Assembly: GCA_037951165.1 (NCBI GenBank)
Contig: JBBDHG010000426.1
Span: 186,001-250,000 of the forward strand
Reading direction: 5' to 3'
Length of the DNA stretch: 64,000 bases
Origin: Lophius americanus
Taxonomy: Eukaryota; Chordata; Actinopteri; Lophiiformes; Lophiidae
Shown: piece by piece, positions 23,079-34,660 of the stretch
Position numbering within the stretch: position 1 is the first letter of the stretch
How the letters are laid out: each line of letters opens with the position of its first letter
Notes under the pieces: generated by a model
What the model saw: only the letters and a program-made list of their open reading frames with translations
Told to the model about the DNA's origin: nothing
The model's database searches: none
Position numbers and translations under genes: made by a program

Positions 23079-24004
23079 CGGGGAAAAAAAAAAACTCCCT
23101 ACTTCTTCTTTTCACTTTCATCCCAGGCAAAAATCTCGCATTGGATCCCGTGTTTTAGGACTTTATTCCCACTTGTCAGGCGAATTAAAGGATCAGCGCT
23201 ATCGTATTTGTAAGGAAAACGCCGACCAAAATTCCGCAGTCATCAGGGAGCGAGTACAAAACTTGTCTGAGGAAGAAAAAAAAAGAAGAAATGTTCACCC
23301 ACACATCACAAAAACCACAAACGTCTCTGCTGGTAGTGCCGGTCCTCTCACTTAGAGCCTCCTTAAGAATAAGTGCAAGAACACTTTGCCTTCAATTCAT
23401 TTCAAATCTAGCCTGCTGTTTTTGGCAGCCATACTTTTGGTGTGCGAGTGTTTCACATAATCATCTCTGGAGTCCCTGAAATCACTCGTACTTAAGGCGG
23501 CGTTTCTCGAGTTTCTGCAGTTTCGTTCTTTCGTGTTCGGATCGCGGGCCCTTCATTGGTTTGCTTACTTTGACAGACTTTGACTTCTCCCTGTCTCTGT
23601 TTTTCTGCATGATTGAGTCTCGGAATTCTGCGTTATGGAATATTTCCCACCTCCTCCATCTCACTTTTCACTCTTCGGCTTCGAATGTGATGAGGTGTGT
23701 TGTTCCTGCTTGTCTCGGATCCTGACATTTTTTTTTTTTGCTTTTGCTTTTTGCAGACTGCCGGAAACTTTCATTTCTCATCTGCTGCCTCTCCTCTCTC
23801 GCCACATCCATCTCTCTCCGCGTCGCATTAATCTCCTCGTTTCTGTCTGTCTTGTAACCCTGCACTTTTATCCGACATGCACAAATAAACTAATACTTCA
23901 AAGTAAGAGCTGCATCAAATGTGAAGCATGTCTTCGGGCGCAGTCCATGTTTTCTGGGAATATTAGTGGATGTTGTTTCATACAGCCAACCGGGTCCAGA
24001 AAGT
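23079..24004. other. Non-coding stretch
   Basis: No gene recognised. A C/T-rich patch lies near 23785-23830. Its ccacatccatc resembles an RTE-like C-terminus only superficially. Confidence 0.4.
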
Positions 24005-24893
24005 GATTTATTATATCAGAGGCATCACTGCCGGCCTCATGTTGTCCCTCTATAGCTGCCAAAATAGTTCTGACCTATTCAGGTACGCACTCAAGCAGAC
24101 CCCTGAAGGTGTACTTTGGTATCTGGCACCTAGATGTTTGTAGAACATCCTTAAAGTTATGGAAATTGTGAGGTTGAGTCTCCATGGATCGGACTCGTTA
24201 GTCCAGAACATCTCATAGATGCTGGACTGAGCCTGAGGTCGGGGCAGTTTGGAGGTCATGTCAACTCCTTCAACTAATTATTGGGTCCCTCAGAACATTC
24301 CTGAGTGAGTCAGGTAGCGTCTTCCTGCGGGAAGAGACCACCGCCTTTAGGGAATTCTGTTTCCCTGAAGGGGTTTGGGTCGTCTGCACAATGCTTCCCC
24401 ATAATGCATCCTGAATATGAAAATTCACACTGTCAACAGAAGCAACAAAATAAAAGCTCGACGAAGAAAATCGCTTCCATCTGCGGCCCCTTTTTCACAA
24501 AGGGAGTTTTTAAAAAAAATGTAACTTCATCAAATTGTCCGACAACAAATTTGGTAAAATGTTGCCGTTAAAATCAACATGTACTTTTTCTTTTACAAGC
24601 GGCGCCCCATACCCGTCTCTGATTCTCCAGCTGTCTTTCCTTTACCCACTTTAATGGTACCAGGAACACCAAACGAGACCTGCGGTTCTGGAGGATCTGA
24701 CCCAGTTGTCTGACCCATTACAGCTCGGTCCATCTTCAAGTCCCTCACATCCTTACACTCGTCCATTTCTTCCTGCTTCCAACATCAACTTCAGGACAGA
24801 ATGTTCACTTGCTGCCTAATATGTTGGTTACCATGGTAACTGGATGTCTGACTATCGCTGTGAGTGGATCGAATGTTATGGCCTAATATCCAA
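24005..24893 (-). pseudogene. Decayed, internally deleted Tc1-like transposon
   Basis: On the minus strand the 5' end is at about 24893 (taggccataacattcgatcc). The 5' UTR and N-terminal region follow (gaagttgatgttggaagcag; aagaaatggacgagtgtaag; ggtcagacaactgggtcaga), ending near 24600 at ggtatggggcgcc. After a gap come ccccttcagggaaaca / attccctaaaggcggtggtc. The C-terminus then follows (DPWRLNL...LGARYQSTP...), ending near 24040, and matches the SMEAPPRNLQDLKDLL / WCQIPQHTF region of the family. Frameshifts, stops and a missing middle (including part of the DDE catalytic region) leave it non-functional. An intact relative would be longer than this 890-base copy. Confidence 0.85.
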
Positions 24894-25332
24894 GGCGGGT
24901 TGTGATTCATAGCATCTTACATTTCCAGTGCTTTTTAGAGCCCGCCGCATGAGACCCCCTTTTGCTTTTCGACCGTCTCCTTTCTCCGACTTAAATTCTA
25001 TTAGACTTTAATTTCAGAAAAACAGGCTACAAATGTGAAAACTAAAATAATATCCTTTCTGCTAGTCTTCCTGGCGGTTTTGATCCGTGACATTCTGATG
25101 AATTCAAAACTTGCACGTTTCAGCCGAAGCCAAAAATATGAAAAAAAAAACCCGGTCCGTTACGATGTATTAAGTGTTGACAATTCAATTATCAAGCCGA
25201 ATGCATTTCAAATTACTCTGTCTCTTCTAATTAATCTCACTGAAGCCGGTTTCAGGCACTCGTCAATACGGTGCTATGAATTGTACACGTATAATAAAAT
25301 ATTTGATATCTAATTAAGTATGTACGTGAGAG
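24894..25332. promoter_or_regulatory. Candidate conserved non-coding element
   Basis: Repeat-free, AT-balanced sequence with many homeodomain/POU-like cores (gacaattcaattatcaag; ctaattaatctc; aatgcatttcaaatta; gatatctaattaag). A 92-residue open frame (25035-25313) has no recognisable domain. The texture resembles fish developmental enhancers, but conservation cannot be judged here. Confidence 0.25.
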
Positions 25333-25337
25333 CCCCA

Positions 25338-26254
25338 CTACAAACCATGTGTGTATCTGATAATCATCAACTGACTACAAACCATGTGTGTATCTGATAA
25401 TCATCAACTGACTACACACCATGTGTGTATCTGATAATCATCAACTGACTACAACCCGTGTGTGTATCTGATAATCATCAACTGACTACACACCATGTGT
25501 GTATCTGATAATCATCAACTGACTACAACCCGTGTGTGTATCTGATAATCATCAACTGACTACACACCATGTGTGTATCTGATAATCATCAACTGACTAC
25601 ACACCATGTGTGTATCTAATAATCATCAACTGACTACAACCCATGTGTGTATCTGATAATCATCAACTGACTACAACCCATGTGTGTATCTAATAATCAT
25701 CAACTGACTACAACCCATGTGTGTATCTGATAATCATCAACTGACTACACACCATGTGTGTATCTGATAATCATCAACTGACTACACACCATGTGTGTAT
25801 CTGATAATCATCAACTGACTACAACCCATGTGTGTATCTGATAATCATCAACTGACTACAACCCATGTGTGTATCTGATAATCATCAACTGACTACACAC
25901 CATGTGTGTATCTGATAATCATCAACTGACTACAACCCATGTGTGTATCTGATAATCATCAACTGACTACAACCCATGTGTGTATCTAATAATCATCAAC
26001 TGACTACAACCCATGTGTGTATCTGATAATCATCAACTGACTACACACCATGTGTGTATCTGATAATCATCAACTGACTACACACCATGTGTGTATATGA
26101 TAATCATCAACTGACTACAACCCATGTGTGTATCTGATAATCATCAACTGACTACAACCCATGTGTGTATCTGATAATCATCAACTGACTACACACCATG
26201 TGTGTATCTGATAATCATCAACTGACTACAACCCATGTGTGTATCTGATAATCT
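25338..26254. repeat. 37-bp minisatellite, 25 units, 8-unit higher-order repeat
   Basis: Units start at ctac every 37 bases with no indels. Two main forms alternate: A (ctacacaccatg) and B (ctacaaccc(a/g)tg), with extra variants atctaataa and atatgataa. All end in ataatcatcaactga. Units 9-16 (25634-25929) and 17-24 (25930-26225) have the same order B B* B A A B B A and differ at one visible position. So 296 bases were duplicated as a block. There are no spacers, which excludes CRISPR. Confidence 0.97.
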
Positions 26255-26670
26255 GATAGGTTAGAGGTTAGGAGTCCTAGGAACAGTTTCAGGTAAAAAG
26301 GCTGTAACTCCTGTAGACTGAGAAATACACAAAATACACTTTAATAAGAGGAGTGGGCTTCCTTTGTGGAACTAATTGGGACCCTGCTGTTTAAACTACG
26401 ACAGCCTCCTTTCGCAGAAACAACGCCCGACTGTTTCGCTCGCTCAGCTTAAGTATTTATTCCCACCCCGGCCCGCCAGCGCCCGCCCCGACCTTAATCA
26501 AACACATGTTCTCCACATAAACACGCATCAGCACCGGCAGATTTACAAAGTCTGCGTTCTGCGAGCGCTCTCACCTACGAGCGAACCCCCCGTCTAGCCA
26601 GACACCCATTAATAATCACTTTCCTCCAGCTCGGGCTGAAACACTCGGCCCCGGAGATCTTGGTGCCGCT
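26255..26670. other. Non-coding stretch
   Basis: No recognised feature. It becomes GC-rich toward the poly-G block. Confidence 0.4.
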
Positions 26671-26701
26671 GCAGGGGGGCGGGGGGGCGGGGGGGCGGGG
26701 G
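26671..26701 (+). repeat. G-rich tract (potential G-quadruplex)
   Basis: G runs of 5 to 7 separated by single c, of the form gggggg-c-ggggggg-c-ggggggg-c-gggggg. It has at least four runs of four or more G in about 30 bases, so a G-quadruplex is structurally plausible. Confidence 0.85.
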
Positions 26702-26710
26702 GATCTGGAA

Positions 26711-26728
26711 GCGGTTGAGCTCAACCGC
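26711..26728. other. 18-bp perfect palindrome
   Basis: GCGGTTGAG followed directly by CTCAACCGC. It lies 10 bases after the G-rich tract, so a cruciform-capable and a quadruplex-capable site are adjacent. Confidence 0.9.
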
Positions 26729-28339
26729 CGCGCCGAACGCAGACTTGTTTCCCGGGAGGTAGGATTCCGACATCAGGCGTCGACGGGGGGAGTCATCACG
26801 GGTGATTGGCGAGCTCAATAACCCAAGTCTGTAAGAGGATGAGGAGGGAAAACTTCAGTCTGGCGGAGCAAAATGAAGTAACCCAACTCTCATCGGGTGA
26901 TCATCCCCCCGGACGAGGCTGGGAAAGACCGAATCCGTCCGGCGAAGGAGGCTGGAAGGCATTATGGGATATAAATGATACGAGAGTTTACGAGACGTAA
27001 TCGGCCGAATGTGCGGCCCCGCCGAGCCCCGGCTCATATTCTCCGGATAAATTATTTCCGTGCGATGGGAAGTGACACGAGCGAAGAGGGGCTACAGATG
27101 TGGAACAGCTGGGTCGGCATTCCGCGCCAACCCCGCAGCGTGGGCGTTGGGAGGAACCGTGAAGGTTGATTCAGAGAAGAGCCAATGAGTCGTTAAATAC
27201 GAACGAGGCGCTTCTCCGATTTGGGTTTTCGTGTGCGTCTCCGTTTAGCCCGCAGAAACAACCCGACTAACCAAAAACTTAAACCATAGTTTCACGTCAT
27301 GAGGGGAAAGAAGATTATTTAGAACCTCAATCGTCATCGTGCAAAAGTGTTCAAGCCCCGAGCTTTAAGGAACCGTCATGAGTAGAGTGTCCTGAGACCT
27401 TAACTCATCGGTACCGGGCCCTTTGGACCGAAAAGCAGAGAGTGACCATCACTGTGGCGGGGCTTTCCATGATCCGAGGGATAAAACGGCGAGATCCTCA
27501 CAGAATCCCAGTCGTATAATTACGGGTCGTGGGAGTCAGCAATCCAGAGGTCCGACACGAACCTGGTCCTGAATGTTAAACCGAAGGTCGTCCCCCCGGC
27601 CGGTCTCTGGCCCAAACAGAGAGAGGGTTGGCCGGGGGCCAATGGGAGGGAGGATGGAGGAGGAAGGAGAAAGAGTGATGATGAGGAGGGAAATAAGGAA
27701 ACAGCTTTGCGGTAGGAGGTTGTGTTGTCTGACGGGTTTTAGACAATCAATGCGGAGGTCTTCATCAAAGTTCTGCCCCGAACTTTAGAAAATAATGCGA
27801 TTAACGCGGCTAATAAAGTGTGAAGGGTAATCAGTTCAGGCCCTTTCCTGTTTGCTGCTAGTATTTTATTAACTTTTCTCCCACTGGACCCAGAGGAAAT
27901 AAAAAAAATGGAATCTTCATCTCCATGTTCGTTTTTGGAATTACGCTCAAAACAAAGCAGCAATTAAGATTTAATAATGTAAAACCCTGATCCTGATCAC
28001 TCCCGGAATTGTTCCGCGGCCGGTGGCTTTCGTCTTCGGCGAAATCTAATAAAGACTTACGGTAAAGTCTTTGACATATCTCCAGACGGTCGATCCAGCT
28101 AATGAATTTCCTTTGAGAGATTTCATTATTTCCAGATACTGCTGGGTTTTCTTTCAATGGTCTCCACCGGTACTGATGCTGTTATGAACCCCCCCTCCCC
28201 CAGAACCATTCCCATTCCATTAGAACTCTACCTCTGGTTAAGGAGAAGACCTCCCACCAGCCGTGGGTTTCGCGGCGACTCGAGTATATTTCCAAAATTG
28301 CCGGCAGCTTTATCTCAAGGTTAAAGGTCAGTTGTGTAT
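26729..28339. other. Non-coding stretch
   Basis: GC-rich to about 27200, then mixed. No gene recognised. Several short frames show no known motif. Confidence 0.4.
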
Positions 28340-28445
28340 TTTGCCCACTAGAGGGAATTCTCACTTCAAAGTCAAAGTTCTAGGACCATCATTTCTGAAA
28401 TGCTCCGATTTAGTCCATAAGAATCGACTCTGACTCGGTTTGAAA
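28340..28445 (+). repeat. Dispersed family X fragment (forward)
   Basis: The phrase gatttagtccataagaatcg resembles the family X core (gatttagtccaaatttggtacatatgaatcg). An upstream cactagagggaattct fits the cactagggggcgcttt of the family. This is a short, diverged piece. Confidence 0.5.
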
Positions 28446-30339
28446 ACGTCGGAAATTGGCTCGAATTAATGTACTCAATGTATATTATATCACTATAATA
28501 CTTCATATTATCATGTTATGTTTAAAGTCTAGCTTTAAGTCCGATTTTAGGACTTAAATCTCGTATTTTTTTAAGAAAGAAAAAAAAAAAAAAACCTCCT
28601 CGGACATTTAAATTGAGATTAGCGAATAAATGTGATTTATATCGTAAACAGTTTGAAAACGAAGTGAAGTGAAGTTCATGCATGAACATTAAAAAAAAAA
28701 AAAAAAATCACAGACCCATGCAGTACCCAAAAGTACCACTGGGTACCTCATGTGAGAAACACTGCCCTCTATACCTCATTATAATACTACATGTTATTTC
28801 ACACACATTTTATATAAAGTAAATATCGGATGATGAGGGTCTTGCTTCGGCTCTGAGGAGGTGCAAAGGTAGTAACAGATGTGCATTGCACATCTGTATG
28901 AATATGAGTCCGAAAAGCAGCACAGCAGTCAGATATTTTGACGACGTGATACGTGTTTGCGACTCAAAACCAGAAGCCGCTAGTTGTGGTTAGCGGCCAA
29001 CTCAAAGAGCGGGAAAATTAACGAAATTCCTCTTTTTTCCCAGTAGAACAGGAGCTAGCTACTTACATTGACACAAAGTTAAACAAGGGCGTTTTAGACG
29101 AGGGTAATCCTTGTTGAACAATATCTTACCAATTAACCTTTTTCTGTGCGTTTGATTACCAAAGAGGTTTTTAAAAAATCCCAAAACTTTGCCAATATTT
29201 TTTCTTTTATCATATACCCCCAAAAATAAAATCACTAAATCGCTAAATCGCTAAATACGCCGCTTGTGTATTAATTGAGCATGTGTCTAAAAAATAAATG
29301 ATTAGAAAATGATCACATTCTGTTTTATTGGGCACCGTATCCCAACTTTGGGAGAATAATTAAGCCAATTTATCAAATCAAAAAGCGTGGCTTTGATGTT
29401 AATTCAGTCTCGCAGATGCTGAACGAATGTCGCCGCTTCCCTCCTACCGCTCGTCTGGAGCCGCCACGCTGTCGCCGCTCATCCCGGCCCGCATCCATCA
29501 CGCGGAACTCAATGAGACGTAGCCGAAGACGCTTCGGTAATGGAGCCCCCCACCGCCGCCACCTCCACCACCACCGCCGCTAACGCTACATGTGAAGTTT
29601 CTGCAGATAAGAACTGATGGATGATGCCTTTTGGAATCTCTTTCAAAAAAAAGACAAGAAGCAGAACTTATCCTTAATTTATAGACATTACATATCATAG
29701 CGACGCATTTCTGCTTCGAGCCTCTGCAGCTGCATGACCAACAACGCTCCATTACCGGCGCCGTCTGATCCCTGCCGGCTCAATTATTCCCCTACAACGC
29801 GCCGTTTTCATGCATAGCTCCCCGCTCCGTCGGCGAGGGAAGGGGTGGGGGGGGGTTACAGTGTTTGTGACTGTGTTGTGAATAAAGTTGTAGTGAATAC
29901 ATGAGTGAGATCGCAGGGATATTTTTTTGCGTAACCCTTTAATGTCCTCACCACCGAAAAATAACTAAATAATATTTTTTATTTCTTTGGTACATTTATT
30001 GATTTAGTATTAAAGAAACTGTAAAAATGCCATAAAATGTCAAATCTATTGCTTGAGTATCTTTTAAATTGTCCAAAAAAATTGATTTAATGATTTAATT
30101 TCTGTATTTCAAGGAAAATAGTCAAATTTAATTAGGTTACCTCAACTTTTGTTTTTTTATGATAAACTCTTTTAACCTCATTAAACGTTTTTTTTTTTGT
30201 TTTTTTAGTTGTATCAAGTTACATTACTCTGTTTAGTAAGTCTCTACATGCTTTAATAAGGCAAATAAAAAATCCCACATATCGAATAGGACTTTCCCAA
30301 CGGCCAACGTTAATGGCCCCTCCTCGTTGGCTACTTTCG
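28446..30339. other. Non-coding stretch with A runs and a palindrome
   Basis: AT-rich with A runs near 28578-28594 and 28691-28707. ACAGATGTGCA (28875-28885) and TGCACATCTGT (28887-28897) form a near-perfect palindrome with a 1-base centre. A CCG/CCA-rich patch lies at 29546-29584. No gene recognised. Confidence 0.45.
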
Positions 30340-30420
30340 ACCTGTGGTGTCCCCCAGGGGTCCGTCCATGGCCCCCCATACGCTTTCTAATACACGTGCT
30401 ACTACTGGGTCTTATTAGAA
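30340..30420 (+). pseudogene. L2/Maui-type reverse transcriptase fragment
   Basis: Read on +, TCGVPQGSVHGPPYAF is followed, after a frame change, by HVLLLGLI. This is the L2 pattern CGVPQGSVLGPLLFSIYMLPLG with one frameshift and an in-frame stop. It is only about 27 codons long and clearly dead. Together with the pieces at 14708 and 21339, this same loop is kept in three unrelated fragments. Confidence 0.75.
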
Positions 30421-30599
30421 TTAAGTTCAGTCACATTTTTCAAGGAGAAATGCTGACTCAGAACCAACGGTTGAGCAGGACCAAACTTAAATCTCAATCT
30501 AAATCTAAATGTTGGACCTTTAATGCAAAGTTGGCAACAAAAACTTTTCATTATATCTGTTTTTACGGTTTTTAATCGTAATGTTTTCTACATGGTCAC
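30421..30599. other. Non-coding stretch
   Basis: AT-rich, no recognised feature. Confidence 0.4.
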
Positions 30600-30688
30600 C
30601 GTAGTTTTTGTACGGTAAAATTCTGGCAGCCACAGCTGCCGGTATTTTATCATAAATTTTACAGATTTCTATTTTTTTTTACAGTGTA
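30600..30688. mobile_element. Palindromic MITE-like fragment
   Basis: tacggtaaaattctggcagc / gctgccggtattttat forms an imperfect inverted repeat around caca. It is followed by ttttacagatttct and ttttttttacagtgtaag, the familiar end of a common fish non-autonomous DNA element (tttttacagtgta). Confidence 0.6.
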
Positions 30689-32250
30689 AGGACGGGTGAG
30701 CAAACAAACAGACAGGAAGTGTAAAGCAACATATAAAACACTAGGAAACGAAATTTCAAAATAAGACAGGGCACGATGACACAAAACCCAGAACAACAAA
30801 CCTTCAAAACAAAGTTCAATAAACACTAATTAATATCACCACCAGGACGGATACGTAGCGATGCTAACGAACGTTAATGGTTTCTTCCTTCCTCATGAAA
30901 ATACGTTGAACCCTTTATATGTTTTAAAGGGAATTTTTCATATTTAATGAGAATTCACGAGTTACTTTTAGCGTCGTCCTGCTAACGGACAAACCCTGGT
31001 GAAAACAGAACCTCTCATTCATCAGGCTTTGATTGGTTGACCTAGCAACATTATGCTAATGTGAAAAAGGGCAGTAAACAAAACTCTAACCCCTTTTTGT
31101 GGGAATGAATCCGACCGTGATGCCAGTCCTTATACGTCAGAAAGACAAACAGGCAGGGGGGGCTTGTGCAGAACCCGTGGGTCGGTACTGAACGTGTCTC
31201 TCTGCATGATTGCATAGTGATAACCTTTGTGTTGCAGCAAAAACCCACCCCGACTCCGTCAGAACCGGCTACGAATCGAACAGCAGTTGTGATTCATCGC
31301 CTCGCCCCCGCGATCCCCAAACATTTCTATAACCTTGGACCTCATTGAGCGCCGGCGCTCATCCGCCGGTGCTTCATTCTCCCTTTTAATCCCTCCACAT
31401 TTGGCTCCCTGACTAGAACAACAGCCCCAATCAGGCTCGGGTTGATCCAACGAAGCTCCCATTAGCTCTAGTCTTGTTTGAGTGGGCTTCAAACCAAGTG
31501 GCTTTGCTCGCCTTCCAACTGTTTCCAGCCGCGAGGGAGTCGCCCCGCCCTTTTTAATTCTTTGCCGAACCTGCTCTGGTGAGCGTCCTCATGGTCTGTC
31601 AGCGCTCCGGGCTTCTGTTTAGAGTGTGAAATTATCTGAGGCGCCTTCTGGCTGTCGCCTCCGGCTCTTGAGCGCCGCCGTTCTCGTTTGTACACAGGTA
31701 TTCGCGAGGGAGTAGCCGCTGCCCGCCTCTGCAGACGCCAATGCCCTCAAATGTTGCCGGGCATTGAGCAAAACGCTTGACCGTTTTTTTCGTTTTCGGC
31801 AAGCGGTCCTGACCCCGCAGGCTCCATCTTTTGCTGACGTGTCATTAGGAGTGCGAGGAAAACAAACACTCCCTTCCTAACCCCTCACTTGGCCCCGCCA
31901 TTAAAGCAGCAGCAAAGATAAACGTCCTGTTTGTATGTGGGCCGACACGACCGCAAGAATCATTTATGGGATCAAAAACCCGTCGATGAGGACCGCTTTT
32001 CTTTCCCTTTTTACTGGCGCCCGCACGCTAACTCTTCGCCAGAGGCGCTTTGTCCTCCTTTCATGAGACATCTACATTCAGAGGGTGAGTAAAAACAGTG
32101 AATTGAACGGCGGCCCCCTTCTTCCTTTAACCGCCAGACCCCTGAAAGCTATCGCGCGCTCGTACAAAAGGAGGGGAGCAGTAATTGCCCGAGCCGGGCT
32201 AAACCATGCAATTAGCTTGAAATGACAAGACGGTCTGCGTGAGTTGAAAT
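30689..32250. other. Non-coding stretch with short palindrome
   Basis: GC content rises from about 31300. TGAGCGCCGGCGCTCA at 31346-31361 is a perfect 16-bp palindrome. No gene or transposon recognised. Confidence 0.4.
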
Positions 32251-32305
32251 TTAGAGAGAGAGAGAGAGAGAGAGAGGGGTGAAAGAGAGCGAGAGAGAGA
32301 GAGCG
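32251..32305. repeat. Imperfect GA microsatellite
   Basis: gagagaga at 32253-32275, then gaaagagagcgagagagaga to about 32303. Confidence 0.9.
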
Positions 32306-32368
32306 TGGCTCGTCTTCCAACCTTTTCACAAACGAGGAAGAAAAGAGGCTCTTAGATAAAGTGTAATT

Positions 32369-32386
32369 AAAAAAAAAAAAAAAAAA
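32369..32386. repeat. Poly-A run (18 bases)
   Basis: A homopolymer. A matching 18-base T run lies at 32517-32534. No LINE/SINE body is recognised next to either. Confidence 0.85.
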
Positions 32387-32754
32387 GGGGTGACATATCC
32401 AGAGGAGTAATGACAGAGAGGGTGGATGAAACAAAGGGGGCCGCACACGGAACCCGATATTCTCCCTCCGTAATTTTCTATCCGTGTGTCATTTTTGAGT
32501 TTTAATTATCTGCAGGTTTTTTTTTTTTTTTTTTCACTCACAGGATTTCTGCTTCCAAACGATTTAGTCGGATTCTCATCATCAGAGTCGGTTTTTATCG
32601 CCTCCAACGGCGAGGTTCCGGTCCGGATTACACAAAAACGAAACACGGATTAGCCAGAACATTATGAACAGTGACAGATTGATTGAAGTAGGCCTATGCT
32701 GTCAACCCCCCCAAAAAATCCCCAAATCCAAAGTATATTTTACTTTATGACTAA
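32387..32754. other. Non-coding stretch
   Basis: Contains the T18 run at 32517-32534. Nothing else recognised. Confidence 0.4.
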
Positions 32755-33230
32755 AATATGATACATAGAAGATAAATTTCTTCGATTCGATTCATTCTGG
32801 CGAAAATCTGGTTTAAATCGGACCAACAGTTCGGAAGTCATTTCGCAAAAAGTTTTGATTTTTGTAGAAAAGTTTCCCCAGGTGAGTAATTTCAAGTAAA
32901 ATTTGATAGAACCGTCCTCGTTGATTCGATTCAAATGCACCATATCACACCACATGGAAGATGATGTCACGGATCTGAGGTTCCAGCTCCAGAAATAACT
33001 CGAAGGAACTTCTGGAGATGATGTTTCACTGGATCTCCTGACGGTCAAAAGGTGGCCCAAAAATGATGGGTCAATAAGTTTGACAAAAAGTTCCCCCTAG
33101 TGCGAAAAATACAAAACCAAACTTTCCCAAAATCAATCCAGCTCTTCCTCACACTAACGTCTACTTAGCTATAAAATGTGAAGATGATCCCTGAATCAGT
33201 TTTCGAGTTATGGCCCTAAACGGCGGCAGT
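32755..33230 (-). repeat. Dispersed family X copy (reverse)
   Basis: Reverse-strand core tttaaatcggaccaacag (complement of gtccgatttag-type core), repeated units with tttcaagtaaaatttgatag, and ccaaaatcaatccagctctt followed by cctcacactaacg (complement of ..aagaactggattgattttgg). Two core units about 150-170 bases apart make it internally repetitive. The ends fit gagttatggccc near 33210. Confidence 0.6.
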
Positions 33231-34369
33231 GACGATTCAATCAGGTTAATGTCCCCGCCTTTGGGGTTCTGAGATCAAACCATCGTCATTCTGTAGAATC
33301 TGTAGAGTCTTATCTTTATTTGTCTTTATTGAGTCGCCGTACACCAAGGGCTAAACAAACATGTGGGATTGTTGATACTCTGAGGGTTTGAACGCTTCTG
33401 CTATTGTTGCTGTGGCTTTCATGGGATTTGGCCTGATGCGCCTTCGGCCGTAAACTGCGGGACGTGCGGCGCTTCAAACCCGGTCCAGATGCCCGATTTA
33501 TTGCTTGATTTCTTTCAGCCAACTGTCAACCTTTTGCTTCAGCTGGCCTGCAATTAAAATTAAATGTGCAGCCGCTCACTTGACTACAGTACCGTTAGCC
33601 CCTCTTTTAAAAAATGAAAGCGCTAGAGACGATTTTTGTAGCTTTAAAAGATAAATATCAAAGGCCGGAGGCGCCAATTATGGCCATACGGATATTTCCC
33701 TCAACTCTAACCAGTTTAATGTGAACGTTTGTGAAAGTTTCACTCTGTTCCCTCTTAATTTGAATATAGTCACTCCTTCCCTCCGTACACCGCCGTAGAA
33801 CATCATTGCGGAATAATCCCAGTCCTCGTTTTTGAAGCATATGGTCATCCTCTCACGATGATAGACGAAGATGTTTCAGAAAAACAAATGTTTGTCGGAC
33901 ACTAATGTTTCAACAATTGTCCCTGAAGCTATCTGCTTGAGATGCTATCTGCTTGTGATGCCAAATTTGTCACTGTAACGTCTGTTTCTTCTATAAATCT
34001 CTTTATTTTCTACGAAAACAAGGTTTTTTCGAACAAACGGGTCCGAAATATTTCTGGGGCTTTTAACCGTCCAGCTGTGTTTGAACCCACTTTGTGGGTG
34101 TTAGCGGCAGTTTATAGCGATGAAATTTTAGTCGGCAGTTGAACATTTGAGCACGGAAGGACGAAGAACAAGTATTTTAGTATTCAAATAAAGGGGCGGA
34201 GTCAAAACCAATAATCCAATCAGGAGAAAAAAAACAGATTGTCTCTGACAAAGTCAAAAATGTGAAAAAAATGTGTCATTAGTTTTCCGCATTTGACCTA
34301 TCCCTAAGGAGAAGTTGGCCCCCCACCACCAGAAAACTAGGCCTACGCTGTTCTCCCCGACAAAAAGGG
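33231..34369. other. Non-coding stretch
   Basis: Mixed sequence. The part at 34245-34369 may belong to the next family X copy. No gene recognised. Confidence 0.35.
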
Positions 34370-34660
34370 CATATTCACGAAAAGTCCCAAATCCCATGCG
34401 TTGTACAATCAAACTCCCCCAGTAAAGTGTGAACCGTATAAGGTAGATCTTCCCAAGTCGATTCATAAACTCCAGGTTTAGACTAAACTGGACCGATAGA
34501 GAAATTATGGCCTGAAAGAAAACCCTTGAGATGAAGCGGCCCTGTATTGTTAACCAAAATCAATCCAGTTCTTCCTCACATTACGGTCCATGTGGGTATG
34601 AAATTTGACAGTGAACCATGAAACAGTTTTTGGGGGTTATCGCGTTGAGACGAAGGATCC
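34370..34660 (-). repeat. Dispersed family X copy (reverse)
   Basis: Shows the element in order on the reverse strand: the terminal phrase aagtcccaaatcccatgcgt then tgtac, the core taaactggaccgatagagaa, caaaatcaatccagttcttc, and finally atgaaacagtttttggggg / ttatcgcg. This copy helps define the family ends. The terminal phrase is shared with the copies at 51436 and 52300, and the other end (ataactcaaaaac / tatcgcg) with 51573 and 59015. Confidence 0.65.

Noticed and set aside
25338..26254. CRISPR-like array
   Set aside because: Units are contiguous with no unique spacers and the genome is eukaryotic.
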